Of a DNA stretch of 64,000 nucleotides, positions 36,362-43,478 are shown piece after piece. Each line of letters starts with the position of its first letter. The stretch's first letter is position 1. The position numbers and the translations under genes were made by a program. The notes beneath the pieces are model-generated. The model searched no databases and had not been told where the DNA came from. It was given only the letters and a program-made list of their open reading frames with translations. The DNA lies in NCBI RefSeq assembly GCF_014199395.1, contig NZ_JACIJM010000003.1, positions 62,001 through 126,000 of the forward strand. The letters run 5' to 3'. This DNA is from Yoonia ponticola. GTDB lineage: Bacteria; Pseudomonadota; Alphaproteobacteria; Rhodobacterales; Rhodobacteraceae.

Positions 36362-36771
36362 CCGCTTTAACACCACATATGTTTCTACAGCCAGACGGCT
36401 GGGCCCCTGCAAAAGGCTATTCAAATGGCGTGATGGCAGAGGGAAAGCTGATTTTCACTGGCGGACTTGTCGGTTGGAGCGCGCAGCAAACGTGGGAACA
36501 CCTCGATATGGTGGGCCAGTTCCGCCAGACCTTAGAGAATATCGTGGCTGTTCTGGAAAGCGCTGGCGCTGGCCCTGAACATCTGGTGCGTCTGACGTGG
36601 TACATCACGGACAAGCAGGAATATAACGAAAACCTGCGTGCTTTTGGTGCTGCATATCGCGATGTGATTGGTCGCCACTTTCCCGCGATGGCCGTTGTGC
36701 AGGTCATCGCCTTGATGGAAGACGAAGCCAAAATCGAAATCGAAGCCACTGCGGTCATTCCGCATGACTGA
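36358..36771 (+). CDS. RidA family protein (enamine/imine deaminase)
   Basis: A 137-aa RidA/YjgF family protein (YSNGVMAEGKLIFTGGLVGW ... VRLTWYITDKQEYNENL). The typical Arg of RidA seems present in HLVRLTWYIT, compatible with hydrolysis of 2-aminoacrylate-like imines. In this operon it follows an enzyme expected to make a cyclic enamine (2-amino-5-oxocyclohexenecarbonyl-CoA), so it may hydrolyse that amino group to a ketone and ammonia (inference). It overlaps both neighbours. Confidence 0.85.
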   Translation: MTALTPHMFLQPDGWAPAKGYSNGVMAEGKLIFTGGLVGWSAQQTWEHLDMVGQFRQTLENIVAVLESAGAGPEHLVRLTWYITDKQEYNENLRAFGAAYRDVIGRHFPAMAVVQVIALMEDEAKIEIEATAVIPHD

Positions 36772-37141
36772 CCCAGTTCAGCGGCCAGACAGCGCGCCGG
36801 TTCTCATCACGATGAGTTCATTTGAATCCGTGACGCCGCGTGGCGCTGTCACGGGCGCGTGGATTATGGGCCAGCTTGATCGTGCGGCGGGCCTTGCTGG
36901 CATGAAAATATCGGGCGGCGATGCGTTGATCTTGTCGATCAAAGAGCTGACGTTTCTTGCAGTTCTGCCAGCGGGCGTAGAGTTCGCAATCCATAGCGAG
37001 TTGACGCGCAAAGGGAATTCGTCGTTTACGGTTGCCCTGTCGGGATGGGCTGACGTTAAAGGCGAGTCCATCGGCATTTTCCGCGCCGATGTTGTACTCG
37101 TTGCTGTCGATGACAATGGTCGTCCGCGCAAGCTGGCTTAG
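36764..37141 (+). CDS. YciA/PaaI-like hotdog thioesterase, third copy
   Basis: A 125-aa hotdog protein. TPRGAVTGAWIMGQLDRAAGLAG resembles the YciA-type acyl-CoA thioesterase motif (usually GGWLMSQMD). It has only one hotdog domain and overlaps ridA by 8 bases. The last gene of the operon, it ends in front of a hairpin at 37246. Confidence 0.7.
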   Translation: MTDPVQRPDSAPVLITMSSFESVTPRGAVTGAWIMGQLDRAAGLAGMKISGGDALILSIKELTFLAVLPAGVEFAIHSELTRKGNSSFTVALSGWADVKGESIGIFRADVVLVAVDDNGRPRKLA

Positions 37142-37245
37142 GTCACGGGCGCTCTCGCCACAGGCGCACAACCGCTTGAAGGTTCAACCTCGTCACCGGC
37201 GGATAACCTGTGCAGTTCGCAGCGTTGAGACTACAGCGATATTGA

Positions 37246-37281
37246 AATACCGTCATTAGGTCAGTCCTGATGGCGGTATTT
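37246..37281 (+). terminator. Hairpin after the monooxygenase operon
   Basis: The arms AATACCGTCAT / ATGGCGGTATT form an 11-bp stem (one G-U pair) with a 13-base loop, followed by TTGCATTT. The T-run is weak, so termination may be partial. It lies 104 bases after the stop of the last gene. Confidence 0.6.
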
Positions 37282-37357
37282 GCATTTGGCGAGTCAACAC
37301 GCACAAAAAGCGACCTCTATCTAAATCCACCTTTGGTCTTTATCTTCAGTATGAAAA

Positions 37358-37376
37358 ATTGATATATAAAGTAAAT
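37358..37376. promoter_or_regulatory. Candidate operator, copy D of the AT-rich island motif
   Basis: ATTGATATATAAAGTAAAT, 28 bases before the MarR gene start. It matches copy A at 16 of 19 positions. This position fits autoregulation of the MarR gene. Confidence 0.5.
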
Positions 37377-37404
37377 TTTATTGCGCATACCCAGAGGCAT
37401 TTCG

Positions 37405-37869
37405 ATGAACACTGACTCAAAAACCGAAATCACCGATGATAATCTTGCACGCCAACGGCTACGCCTCTGGTTGCAAATGCTCAAAGCGACGCGCCACGTC
37501 GAAGGTGTGCTGCGCGATGAATTGCGGTCTGGCTATGATACAACATTGCCGCGTTTTGATGTTCTTGCCACACTACACGCAACGCCTGAAGGCATGAAGA
37601 TGAGCGAACTTTCCACGCATCTTGTTGTCTCGAACGGTAACGTCACTGGCGTCGTGGATCGTTTGGTGAGCGAAGGTTTGGCCGAACGCACAAATATGGA
37701 AAGCGACCGCAGAGCGTTCTTGGTACGGATCACTGAAAAGGGCCGTGTTTTGATGGACGAAATGACAGCTAACCATCTGGAATGGATCGATAAACTGTTT
37801 GCGGATGTGACCGAAACCGACGCGGCGCGTGGTATTTCGATTATGCTAGATATCCGCCGGAAATCTTAA
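37405..37869 (+). CDS. MarR family transcriptional regulator, island copy 1
   Basis: A 154-aa winged-helix regulator (MKMSELSTHLVVSNGNVTGVVDRLVSEGL; D-R-R wing in MESDRRAFLV). MarR proteins usually repress aromatic-catabolism genes and release on binding an aromatic or aryl-CoA ligand. It lies between two oppositely oriented parts of the island. ATG 37405 is used; the frame is open upstream to 37381. Confidence 0.87.
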   Translation: MNTDSKTEITDDNLARQRLRLWLQMLKATRHVEGVLRDELRSGYDTTLPRFDVLATLHATPEGMKMSELSTHLVVSNGNVTGVVDRLVSEGLAERTNMESDRRAFLVRITEKGRVLMDEMTANHLEWIDKLFADVTETDAARGISIMLDIRRKS

Positions 37870-37879
37870 GCGCATAAAA

Positions 37880-37913
37880 AAGCCCCCCGTTCATCAAAAC
37901 GGAGGGCTTTGGT
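37880..37913. terminator. Bidirectional terminator between marR and SDR
   Basis: The arms AAGCCCCCCGTT / AACGGAGGGCTT (one mismatch) with loop CATCAA. The minus strand has a run of T beyond the stem and the plus strand ends TTGGTTTT. It separates the convergent MarR and SDR genes. Confidence 0.82.
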
Positions 37914-37927
37914 TTTAGGTTAGCGCA

Positions 37928-38737
37928 TTAAAGCAGCCCTGTTTCCTTCGCGACGCGACGGTATCCTGCCCCCGCCGTAAAGCCGCCGTCGATCACAAAA
38001 TCTTCGCCTGTGATAAACTTGGACCCGTCGGCTGCGAGGAACAGCACGAGTTGCGCCACTTCGTCTGCTTCGCCCGCGCGTTGCGCCGGCGTCATGCTGA
38101 TCATCGGACCCAGATGCGGGGACGCGCGGTTCAGATCGGTCACGATCAAGCCTGGGCAGATCGCGTTCACGCGAATACCATCGTCCGCAAATTCCATCGC
38201 CGCTGTGCGGGTCAAGCCACGGATCGCCCATTTCGACGAGGTATAAGCAGGATCGTAATGGCCGGAAAACGCGCTGTTTGAGGAAATGTTAACGATACTT
38301 CCCCCACCGGTTTCCGCCATCAATGGTGCCGATAATTTGGTCCCGATAAACGTTCCGGTTGCGTTCACATCCATCACCATGCGCCATTCCGCGACGGTCA
38401 TATCGCGAATGATTTTACGGTTAATAATGCCCGCGTTGTTCACCAACACGTCCAAACGGCCAGTCCATGCGCGGACGGTGGCAAGTGCTGCGACCCATTC
38501 GTCTTCGGATGTGACGTCCAACTTGAAGAACTGCACGGATTTTCCGTCGCTCTGCAGGCGTTCGGCTAGTGCTTTGCCTTCGTCTTCCAGCACATCGCAG
38601 ATCAGAACTGATGCGCCAGCCGTCGCCAAAAGCTCGACCTCAACCGCACCTTGTCCACGCGCACCGCCCGTAACAATCGCGGTTTTACCTGCCAGATCGG
38701 TCAATGCTGCTTTGGTTTTTTCAAAATCGACGCTCAT
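37928..38737 (-). CDS. SDR family oxidoreductase, second copy
   Basis: A 269-aa short-chain dehydrogenase (TGGARGQG, NNAGIINRK, catalytic Ser in VNISSNS, YTSSK). It overlaps the FAH gene by 4 bases, forming a two-gene unit after the cupin. Substrate is likely a cyclic hydroxy/keto acid of the island pathway. Confidence 0.88.
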   Translation of the reverse strand: MSVDFEKTKAALTDLAGKTAIVTGGARGQGAVEVELLATAGASVLICDVLEDEGKALAERLQSDGKSVQFFKLDVTSEDEWVAALATVRAWTGRLDVLVNNAGIINRKIIRDMTVAEWRMVMDVNATGTFIGTKLSAPLMAETGGGSIVNISSNSAFSGHYDPAYTSSKWAIRGLTRTAAMEFADDGIRVNAICPGLIVTDLNRASPHLGPMISMTPAQRAGEADEVAQLVLFLAADGSKFITGEDFVIDGGFTAGAGYRRVAKETGLL

Positions 38738-39576
38738 GCTTGCACCATCAATTGACGCTGTTCGCCCAAACCACTGGCCCCAAGCGTGACAACTTGGCCT
38801 TCTTTCAAGAAGGTCGGCGGTTTCATCCCAAGACCAACACCCGGAGGTGTGCCCGTCGCGATGATGTCACCTGCTTCAAGTGTCATGAATTGCGAGATGT
38901 AGTGGACCAGATGTGCAACGCCAAAGATCATCGTTTTGGTGTTGCCCGTCTGGCGACGCTCGCCGTCTACATCAAGCCACAGGTCGATGTTTTGCACGTC
39001 CGCGATTTCGTCTTTCGACACCATCCACGGACCAACCGGACCAAACGTGTCGTGGCTTTTGCCTTTGACCCACTGGCCACCACGTTCGGATTGGAAGCGA
39101 CGTTCAGAGACGTCGTTAATCAGCGTGTAGCCCGCCACATAGTCAAGCGCGTCGTCTTCGCTGACGTATTTCGCACGTGAACCAATCACGATTCCCAGCT
39201 CGATCTCCCAATCGGTCCGGTCTGATCCGCGCGGGATTTCCACGTCGTCATTTGGGCCGCAAAGCGCTGTTGTTGCTTTGGAAAACAACACAGGTTCGGC
39301 GGGTGGTTCTTTACCAGTTTCGCGGGCGTGGTCGGCGTAATTCAAGCCCACGCACAGGAATTTGCCGGGCCGCGCCACAGCGGACCCGATGCGCGGTGTG
39401 CCGTCTACTTTTGGCAGGCTCTCGACATCAAGTGCCGCAAGTTTAGCCATCATATCAGGCGCAAGCGTCGTCCTATCAATGTCCGCGACGACCCCGGACA
39501 GGTCACGCATCTGGCCGGACCCATCAAGAATGGCAGGACGTTCAGAGCCCGCAGGCCCGTAGCGAAGAAGCTTCAT
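38734..39576 (-). CDS. Fumarylacetoacetate hydrolase-fold protein
   Basis: A 280-aa FAH-family protein with KFLCVGLNYADHARETG and the metal site region EIELGIVIG. Family members hydrolyse C-C bonds of beta-diketones or hydrate/decarboxylate oxo-acids. In this cluster a C-C cleavage of a ring ketone is possible (inference). ATG 39576 is used (TTG at 39579). It is followed 4 bases overlapped by the SDR gene. Confidence 0.88.
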   Translation of the reverse strand: MKLLRYGPAGSERPAILDGSGQMRDLSGVVADIDRTTLAPDMMAKLAALDVESLPKVDGTPRIGSAVARPGKFLCVGLNYADHARETGKEPPAEPVLFSKATTALCGPNDDVEIPRGSDRTDWEIELGIVIGSRAKYVSEDDALDYVAGYTLINDVSERRFQSERGGQWVKGKSHDTFGPVGPWMVSKDEIADVQNIDLWLDVDGERRQTGNTKTMIFGVAHLVHYISQFMTLEAGDIIATGTPPGVGLGMKPPTFLKEGQVVTLGASGLGEQRQLMVQA

Positions 39577-39629
39577 CAAATCTACTTTCGTATGGCTTCC
39601 GACGCTGGTGCATCGGAAGCGCGTTAAAA

Positions 39630-40055
39630 TCAGGGGCGACGGTAACCTTCGAGGGCTTCGTCCGGCACATCAGGCAAGTTGGTGACAAAGTTGTCAGGCG
39701 TGCGGCAGGTCAGCCAAACCAATTCGTCCGTGATGCTCATGTTCACTTCGACATGCGGCATGAAGGGCGGCACAAAAACAAAATCGCCTTCGAACAGGTC
39801 GATAAATTCTTTGTAGTCATCGCCAAAGTAGATGCGACCATGGCCTTTGAGAACGTAGCCACCGGTTTCGGCTTCGTCATGGTGGTGTGGCGGCGAACGG
39901 TGGCCCGGCTCATTGCTCACACGACCGAACCACAGTTTTGTCGCTGGGGTGTGTTGCGGGCTAACACCCGATTTACGCACGCATTCGCCTGACTGCAAAG
40001 TGCTGTCATCAAGCTCTTGAGAGCGCGTTACTACCGGTACAACTTTATCGGACAT
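39630..40055 (-). CDS. Cupin domain protein
   Basis: A 141-aa single cupin. The metal ligands appear in HHHDEAETGGYVLKGHGRIYF and PPFMPHVEVN. Function open: possibly a small dioxygenase, an isomerase or a sensor. AGGGAG lies 8 bases before ATG 40055. First gene of the minus-strand unit cupin-FAH-SDR, whose leader carries operator copies B and C. Confidence 0.8.
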   Translation of the reverse strand: MSDKVVPVVTRSQELDDSTLQSGECVRKSGVSPQHTPATKLWFGRVSNEPGHRSPPHHHDEAETGGYVLKGHGRIYFGDDYKEFIDLFEGDFVFVPPFMPHVEVNMSITDELVWLTCRTPDNFVTNLPDVPDEALEGYRRP

Positions 40056-40114
40056 CATATATCTCCCTGAATTTCGACGCAGCACCTCTGCCGCTATACG
40101 GCAACATAGCCAGA

Positions 40115-40133
40115 ATATACTTTAAACCTCAAC
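40115..40133. promoter_or_regulatory. Candidate operator, copy B
   Basis: Minus-strand GTTGAGGTTTAAAGTATAT; 14 of 19 positions match copy A. About 60 bases upstream of the cupin gene start. Confidence 0.45.
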
Positions 40134-40273
40134 TTATTTATTTTCACCTCAGCCGACGCGGGCAAGCGGACTTCCCAAGAGTCTTTAAAATATCAACAAA
40201 CTTGCCTGTTATTTGTGCTGATATGCAAAAATTATATGCATTTGCAGTCAGTTTGAGGCTTGGCGTACTACAA

Positions 40274-40292
40274 ATTAACTTTGTACTTGAAG
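40274..40292. promoter_or_regulatory. Candidate operator, copy C
   Basis: Minus-strand CTTCAAGTACAAAGTTAAT; 14 of 19 positions match copy A. It is 70 bases upstream of the isatin-hydrolase-like gene. Confidence 0.45.
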
Positions 40293-40361
40293 AATATTTA
40301 TATATGTATTTGCATATAACTAAGACTCAGTCACTAAAAAATGAGATCAGGGAGCCTCAAT

Positions 40362-41156
40362 ATGACCAGCCAAACAACACTCGCAAACCTTGCCACCAGC
40401 CTCTTGGATGGCTCGATCAAAGTGGTCGATTGCAGCGGCCCGCTTGGCCCTGACACACCATTGCTAAAGCTGCCGCCAGAGATCGCAGACGACACGCCAA
40501 AAATCGAAATTCACGAGATTTCCAGATACGGTGATCGTGGTCCATTCTGGGCGTGGAACTGGCTCAAGTTGGGCGAACACTCTGGCACGCACTACGATGC
40601 ACCACACCATTGGGTCACAGGTAAAGACTACCCAGACGGCTCTGTGGACACCATCGCACCACAGAACTTTGTAGCGCCTGCCAACGTCATTGATTGCTCG
40701 AAAGAAGCAGCCGCTGATCCCGATTTCCTACTGACAGTAGACCACGTCAAAGCATGGGAAGCAGAACACGGCGAGATCAAAGAAGGTGAATGGGTCCTGA
40801 TGCGGACGGACTGGGATCAATACAACGACGACGAAGTCAAATACCTGAACGCAGATGAAACAGGTCCACACACACCTGGCCCGAACGCCGAAGTCATCAC
40901 CTATTTGATGGAAGAGAAAAAAGCGCTGGGTTGGGGTACACAATGTATCGGTACAGACGCGGGTGCGGCTGGTGGATTTGAAATCCCGTTCCCTGCCCAC
41001 AACCTTTTGCACAAGCACAACCGCTACGGCCTCGCGTCCCTGACGAACCTGAGCGAACTGCCTGCTAAAGGCGCGATCCTGATCACTGCACCGCTTAAGA
41101 TCGTCAAAGGCACCGGATCACCGATCCGCGCTCTTGCACTGATCCCCGCGTCCTAA
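40362..41156 (+). CDS. Isatin hydrolase-like metal-dependent cyclase family enzyme
   Basis: A 264-aa member of the cyclase family (PF04199) with the metal motif HSGTHYDAPHHW (H73, H77, D79). Kynurenine formamidase (KynB) shares the fold but is about 50 residues shorter. The length, the W-rich AWNWLKLGEHSGTH and the IGTDAG segment look like isatin hydrolase, which opens isatin to isatinate using Mn2+. GGGAG precedes ATG 40362. It is followed 18 bases later by a flavoprotein gene and starts the plus-strand arm of the island. Whether the substrate is isatin or a related lactam is unproven. Confidence 0.72.
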   Translation: MTSQTTLANLATSLLDGSIKVVDCSGPLGPDTPLLKLPPEIADDTPKIEIHEISRYGDRGPFWAWNWLKLGEHSGTHYDAPHHWVTGKDYPDGSVDTIAPQNFVAPANVIDCSKEAAADPDFLLTVDHVKAWEAEHGEIKEGEWVLMRTDWDQYNDDEVKYLNADETGPHTPGPNAEVITYLMEEKKALGWGTQCIGTDAGAAGGFEIPFPAHNLLHKHNRYGLASLTNLSELPAKGAILITAPLKIVKGTGSPIRALALIPAS

Positions 41157-41174
41157 AGTTCGGAGACACAGATC

Positions 41175-42740
41175 ATGACCGCACCCATCGATATCGCCAT
41201 TATCGGCAGTGGCATTAACGCGCTGACGGCTGGGGCTATGCTTGCTAAATCCGGCAAGAAAGTCGCGCTGTTCGAACGCGAAGCTGTCGCGGGTGGTTGT
41301 ATGCGGTCAGAAACACTGGCCGAGGGGGTCACTTACGATCCCCTCGCCACCACCTTTGTTCTATGGGTGACGGGTGCAGCGCATGGCGCATTGGCAGACG
41401 ACCTTGCACGGCACGGCGTCGAATTCTGTGCGACTGACACGCCCACGGGTGTGCTGCTGCCGGACGGGCGTGCGCTGACATACACAACGGATCGCGCAGC
41501 TAATGTTGCGGCGTTTGATGCGGTTGAAGCCGGAGACGGCGCGCAGCTTGCCCGTGATCTTGATAATTTCGGAGCCGATGCAGAGTTACTTTTCGGCCTG
41601 ATGGGCGGCGATCCTTGGTCGAAATCAACCACAAAACTGCTGGCGAAAGAAACGTGGAAACGCAAACCACGCGGTCTGGCCACAACGATGGGCGGCGCAT
41701 TGCAATCGATGCGCGGCTGGCTTGAGACGTCGTTTGAAAATGACCTGACCCGTGCGCTTTGGGCGCCGTGGTGTCTACATGCGGGCCTCGGACCAGAGGC
41801 CGCGTTTTCGGGTCAAATGGGTCAAGTCATTGGATTTGCTCTAGAAGCCGCAAGCGCCCCGATCGTCAAAGGGGGCGCTGCCAATATGGTCCGCGCTTTG
41901 TCCGCGATTATCACGGAAAACGGTGGTGAAATTCACACGTCGTCCGAAGTGGCAGAAATCACGATCATCAACGGCGTGGCCAAAGGTCTGAAACTGTCCA
42001 ACGGCAAAGAAATCGCAGCGGGCGAAGTGCTGGCCTCTGTCACGCCAAACCAACTGTACGAGACGCTCGCGCCCACACCAGCCAAGCAAGAGGACTTGCG
42101 CAAATACCGCTACGGCAAAGGTAATTTCCAACTGCACTACCATCTTGATGGTCCCGTAAACTGGAAGACCGCTGGCCTAGACGCGGTGCAACTGCTGCAC
42201 ATCACACCGGGTTTGGATGGCGTATCAAAGGCTGGCAACGAGGCCGAACGCGGGTTCTTGCCGGATGTGCCAACGATCTGCGTCGGCCAACCAAGTGCTG
42301 CCGATCCAAGCCGCGCACCCGAGGGCCAAAGCGTACTTTGGTTGCAGATGCCCGAAGCCCCGCGTCACGTCAAAGGCGACGCACGTGGCACATTGGACAT
42401 CCCCGAAGACGGCCAATGGACTGAAGCCCTGCGCGAAGCATATGCAGACCGCGTCGAGGCCATCTTGGCCGATCATATCGACGGCTTTGCAGATCAAATC
42501 CTGACGCGCCGGGCCATATCGCCTGCCGACCTGCAGGGCTACAATATGAACCTTGTCGGCGGCGATCCTTATGGTGGCGCATGCACGATTGAGCAATTTT
42601 TCCTCTGGCGCCCGTTTGCAGACACGGTCCGCCACGCAACTGGCATCAAAAACCTCTACCACATCGGCGCATCCACACATCCGGGTCCGGGATTGTCTGG
42701 TGGCTCGGGCTATCTGACCGCAAAGGAATTGGGCGCATGA
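41175..42740 (+). CDS. Phytoene-desaturase-like FAD oxidoreductase, copy 1
   Basis: A 521-aa protein with N-terminal FAD site IGSGINALTAGAMLAKSGKK. It belongs to the carotenoid desaturase / PYROXD2-like branch and is paralogous to the protein at 47190-48734. No carotenoid genes are nearby, so it probably oxidises another hydrophobic or cyclic substrate of the island. Its last 4 bases overlap the MarR gene. Confidence 0.82.
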   Translation: MTAPIDIAIIGSGINALTAGAMLAKSGKKVALFEREAVAGGCMRSETLAEGVTYDPLATTFVLWVTGAAHGALADDLARHGVEFCATDTPTGVLLPDGRALTYTTDRAANVAAFDAVEAGDGAQLARDLDNFGADAELLFGLMGGDPWSKSTTKLLAKETWKRKPRGLATTMGGALQSMRGWLETSFENDLTRALWAPWCLHAGLGPEAAFSGQMGQVIGFALEAASAPIVKGGAANMVRALSAIITENGGEIHTSSEVAEITIINGVAKGLKLSNGKEIAAGEVLASVTPNQLYETLAPTPAKQEDLRKYRYGKGNFQLHYHLDGPVNWKTAGLDAVQLLHITPGLDGVSKAGNEAERGFLPDVPTICVGQPSAADPSRAPEGQSVLWLQMPEAPRHVKGDARGTLDIPEDGQWTEALREAYADRVEAILADHIDGFADQILTRRAISPADLQGYNMNLVGGDPYGGACTIEQFFLWRPFADTVRHATGIKNLYHIGASTHPGPGLSGGSGYLTAKELGA

Positions 42741-43183
42741 GCGTTGGTCCCGAAGAGTTAGAAGCCTTTACCCCCTACCTCATGAACCGGATCATGGCGC
42801 GGTATAACAAAGGCGTTGAATCCGAACTCAAAACCGCTGGCGTATCGGTCGCACAGATGCGTGCGCTTGTGGTCTTGGCGGATAATAGCCCCTGCTCGAT
42901 TTCCGAACTTTCGGTGCTGACAGTGATCAAACAATCCACCCTGTCGCGCACATTGGACACGATGGAAAACGCAGGGCTGATCAAACGCGAAGCCCAAGAC
43001 GACGACAGCCGCATCCGCATGATCAGTCTCAGCGACGCTGGCCGCGCGGCCTACGCCACAGCATGGCCCGCAATGGTGGGCATGCGCGAAACCATGCTCG
43101 CCAGCCTGTCGGATAAGGAACGCGAAACGCTTAACCAACTGTTGTTACGTATCTTTTACGACATTCGGCACCACGACTTCTAA
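42737..43183 (+). CDS. MarR family transcriptional regulator, island copy 2
   Basis: A 148-aa winged-helix regulator (CSISELSVLTVIKQSTLSRTL; wing DDDSRIRMISL). Cotranscribed with the upstream flavoprotein by a 4-base overlap, unlike copy 1, which has its own promoter. Together they likely sense island metabolites. Confidence 0.87.
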   Translation: MSVGPEELEAFTPYLMNRIMARYNKGVESELKTAGVSVAQMRALVVLADNSPCSISELSVLTVIKQSTLSRTLDTMENAGLIKREAQDDDSRIRMISLSDAGRAAYATAWPAMVGMRETMLASLSDKERETLNQLLLRIFYDIRHHDF

Positions 43184-43223
43184 TTCCGAAAATTCAAAAA
43201 TCACCCTCAGCAAGGACACTGCA

Positions 43224-43457
43224 ATGACACAGATTTCATTCCTAGCAGCACTCTCCCTTTCCGCACTTCTACCCGTCCTTGCACAGGCAGAGCCACTGCG
43301 CGGCGTCGATGATATCGACCTGACAGCTGGGCAATCCATCACCTATTTCTCGACGCCTTGGGGCCTTCAAATGGAAGCGATCAGCTATCCCGAAGGCATG
43401 GCCTACCAGGCCACAGCACAGACCACGCTGTGGACCAATCGCGCCACGTCGCAATAA
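43224..43457 (+). CDS. Small secreted protein within the ior operon, unknown
   Basis: A 77-aa protein with a signal peptide (MTQISFLAALSLSALLPVLAQA) and a short mature part of ~55 residues (LTAGQSITYFSTPWGLQM...). AAGGACACTGCA precedes ATG 43224. It sits between marR and iorA with gaps of only 40 and 21 bases, so it is part of the operon. No motif recognised; it could be a periplasmic binding or sensing accessory. Confidence 0.6.
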   Translation: MTQISFLAALSLSALLPVLAQAEPLRGVDDIDLTAGQSITYFSTPWGLQMEAISYPEGMAYQATAQTTLWTNRATSQ

Positions 43458-43478
43458 CCCGCTTTAAGGAGACCACAG

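Larger units (their letters stand above)
40056..40361. other. Divergent regulatory gap, cupin / isatin hydrolase-like gene
   Basis: 306 very AT-rich bases between divergent units. Copies B (40115-40133, minus strand GTTGAGGTTTAAAGTATAT) and C (40274-40292, minus strand CTTCAAGTACAAAGTTAAT) of the island motif lie here, one per promoter side. No coding sequence or RNA seen. Confidence 0.5.

Noticed and set aside
40362-41156. Calling the cyclase a kynurenine formamidase (KynB)
   Set aside because: It is about 50 residues longer than KynB and is not next to a tryptophan dioxygenase or kynureninase gene; isatin hydrolase fits length and context better.
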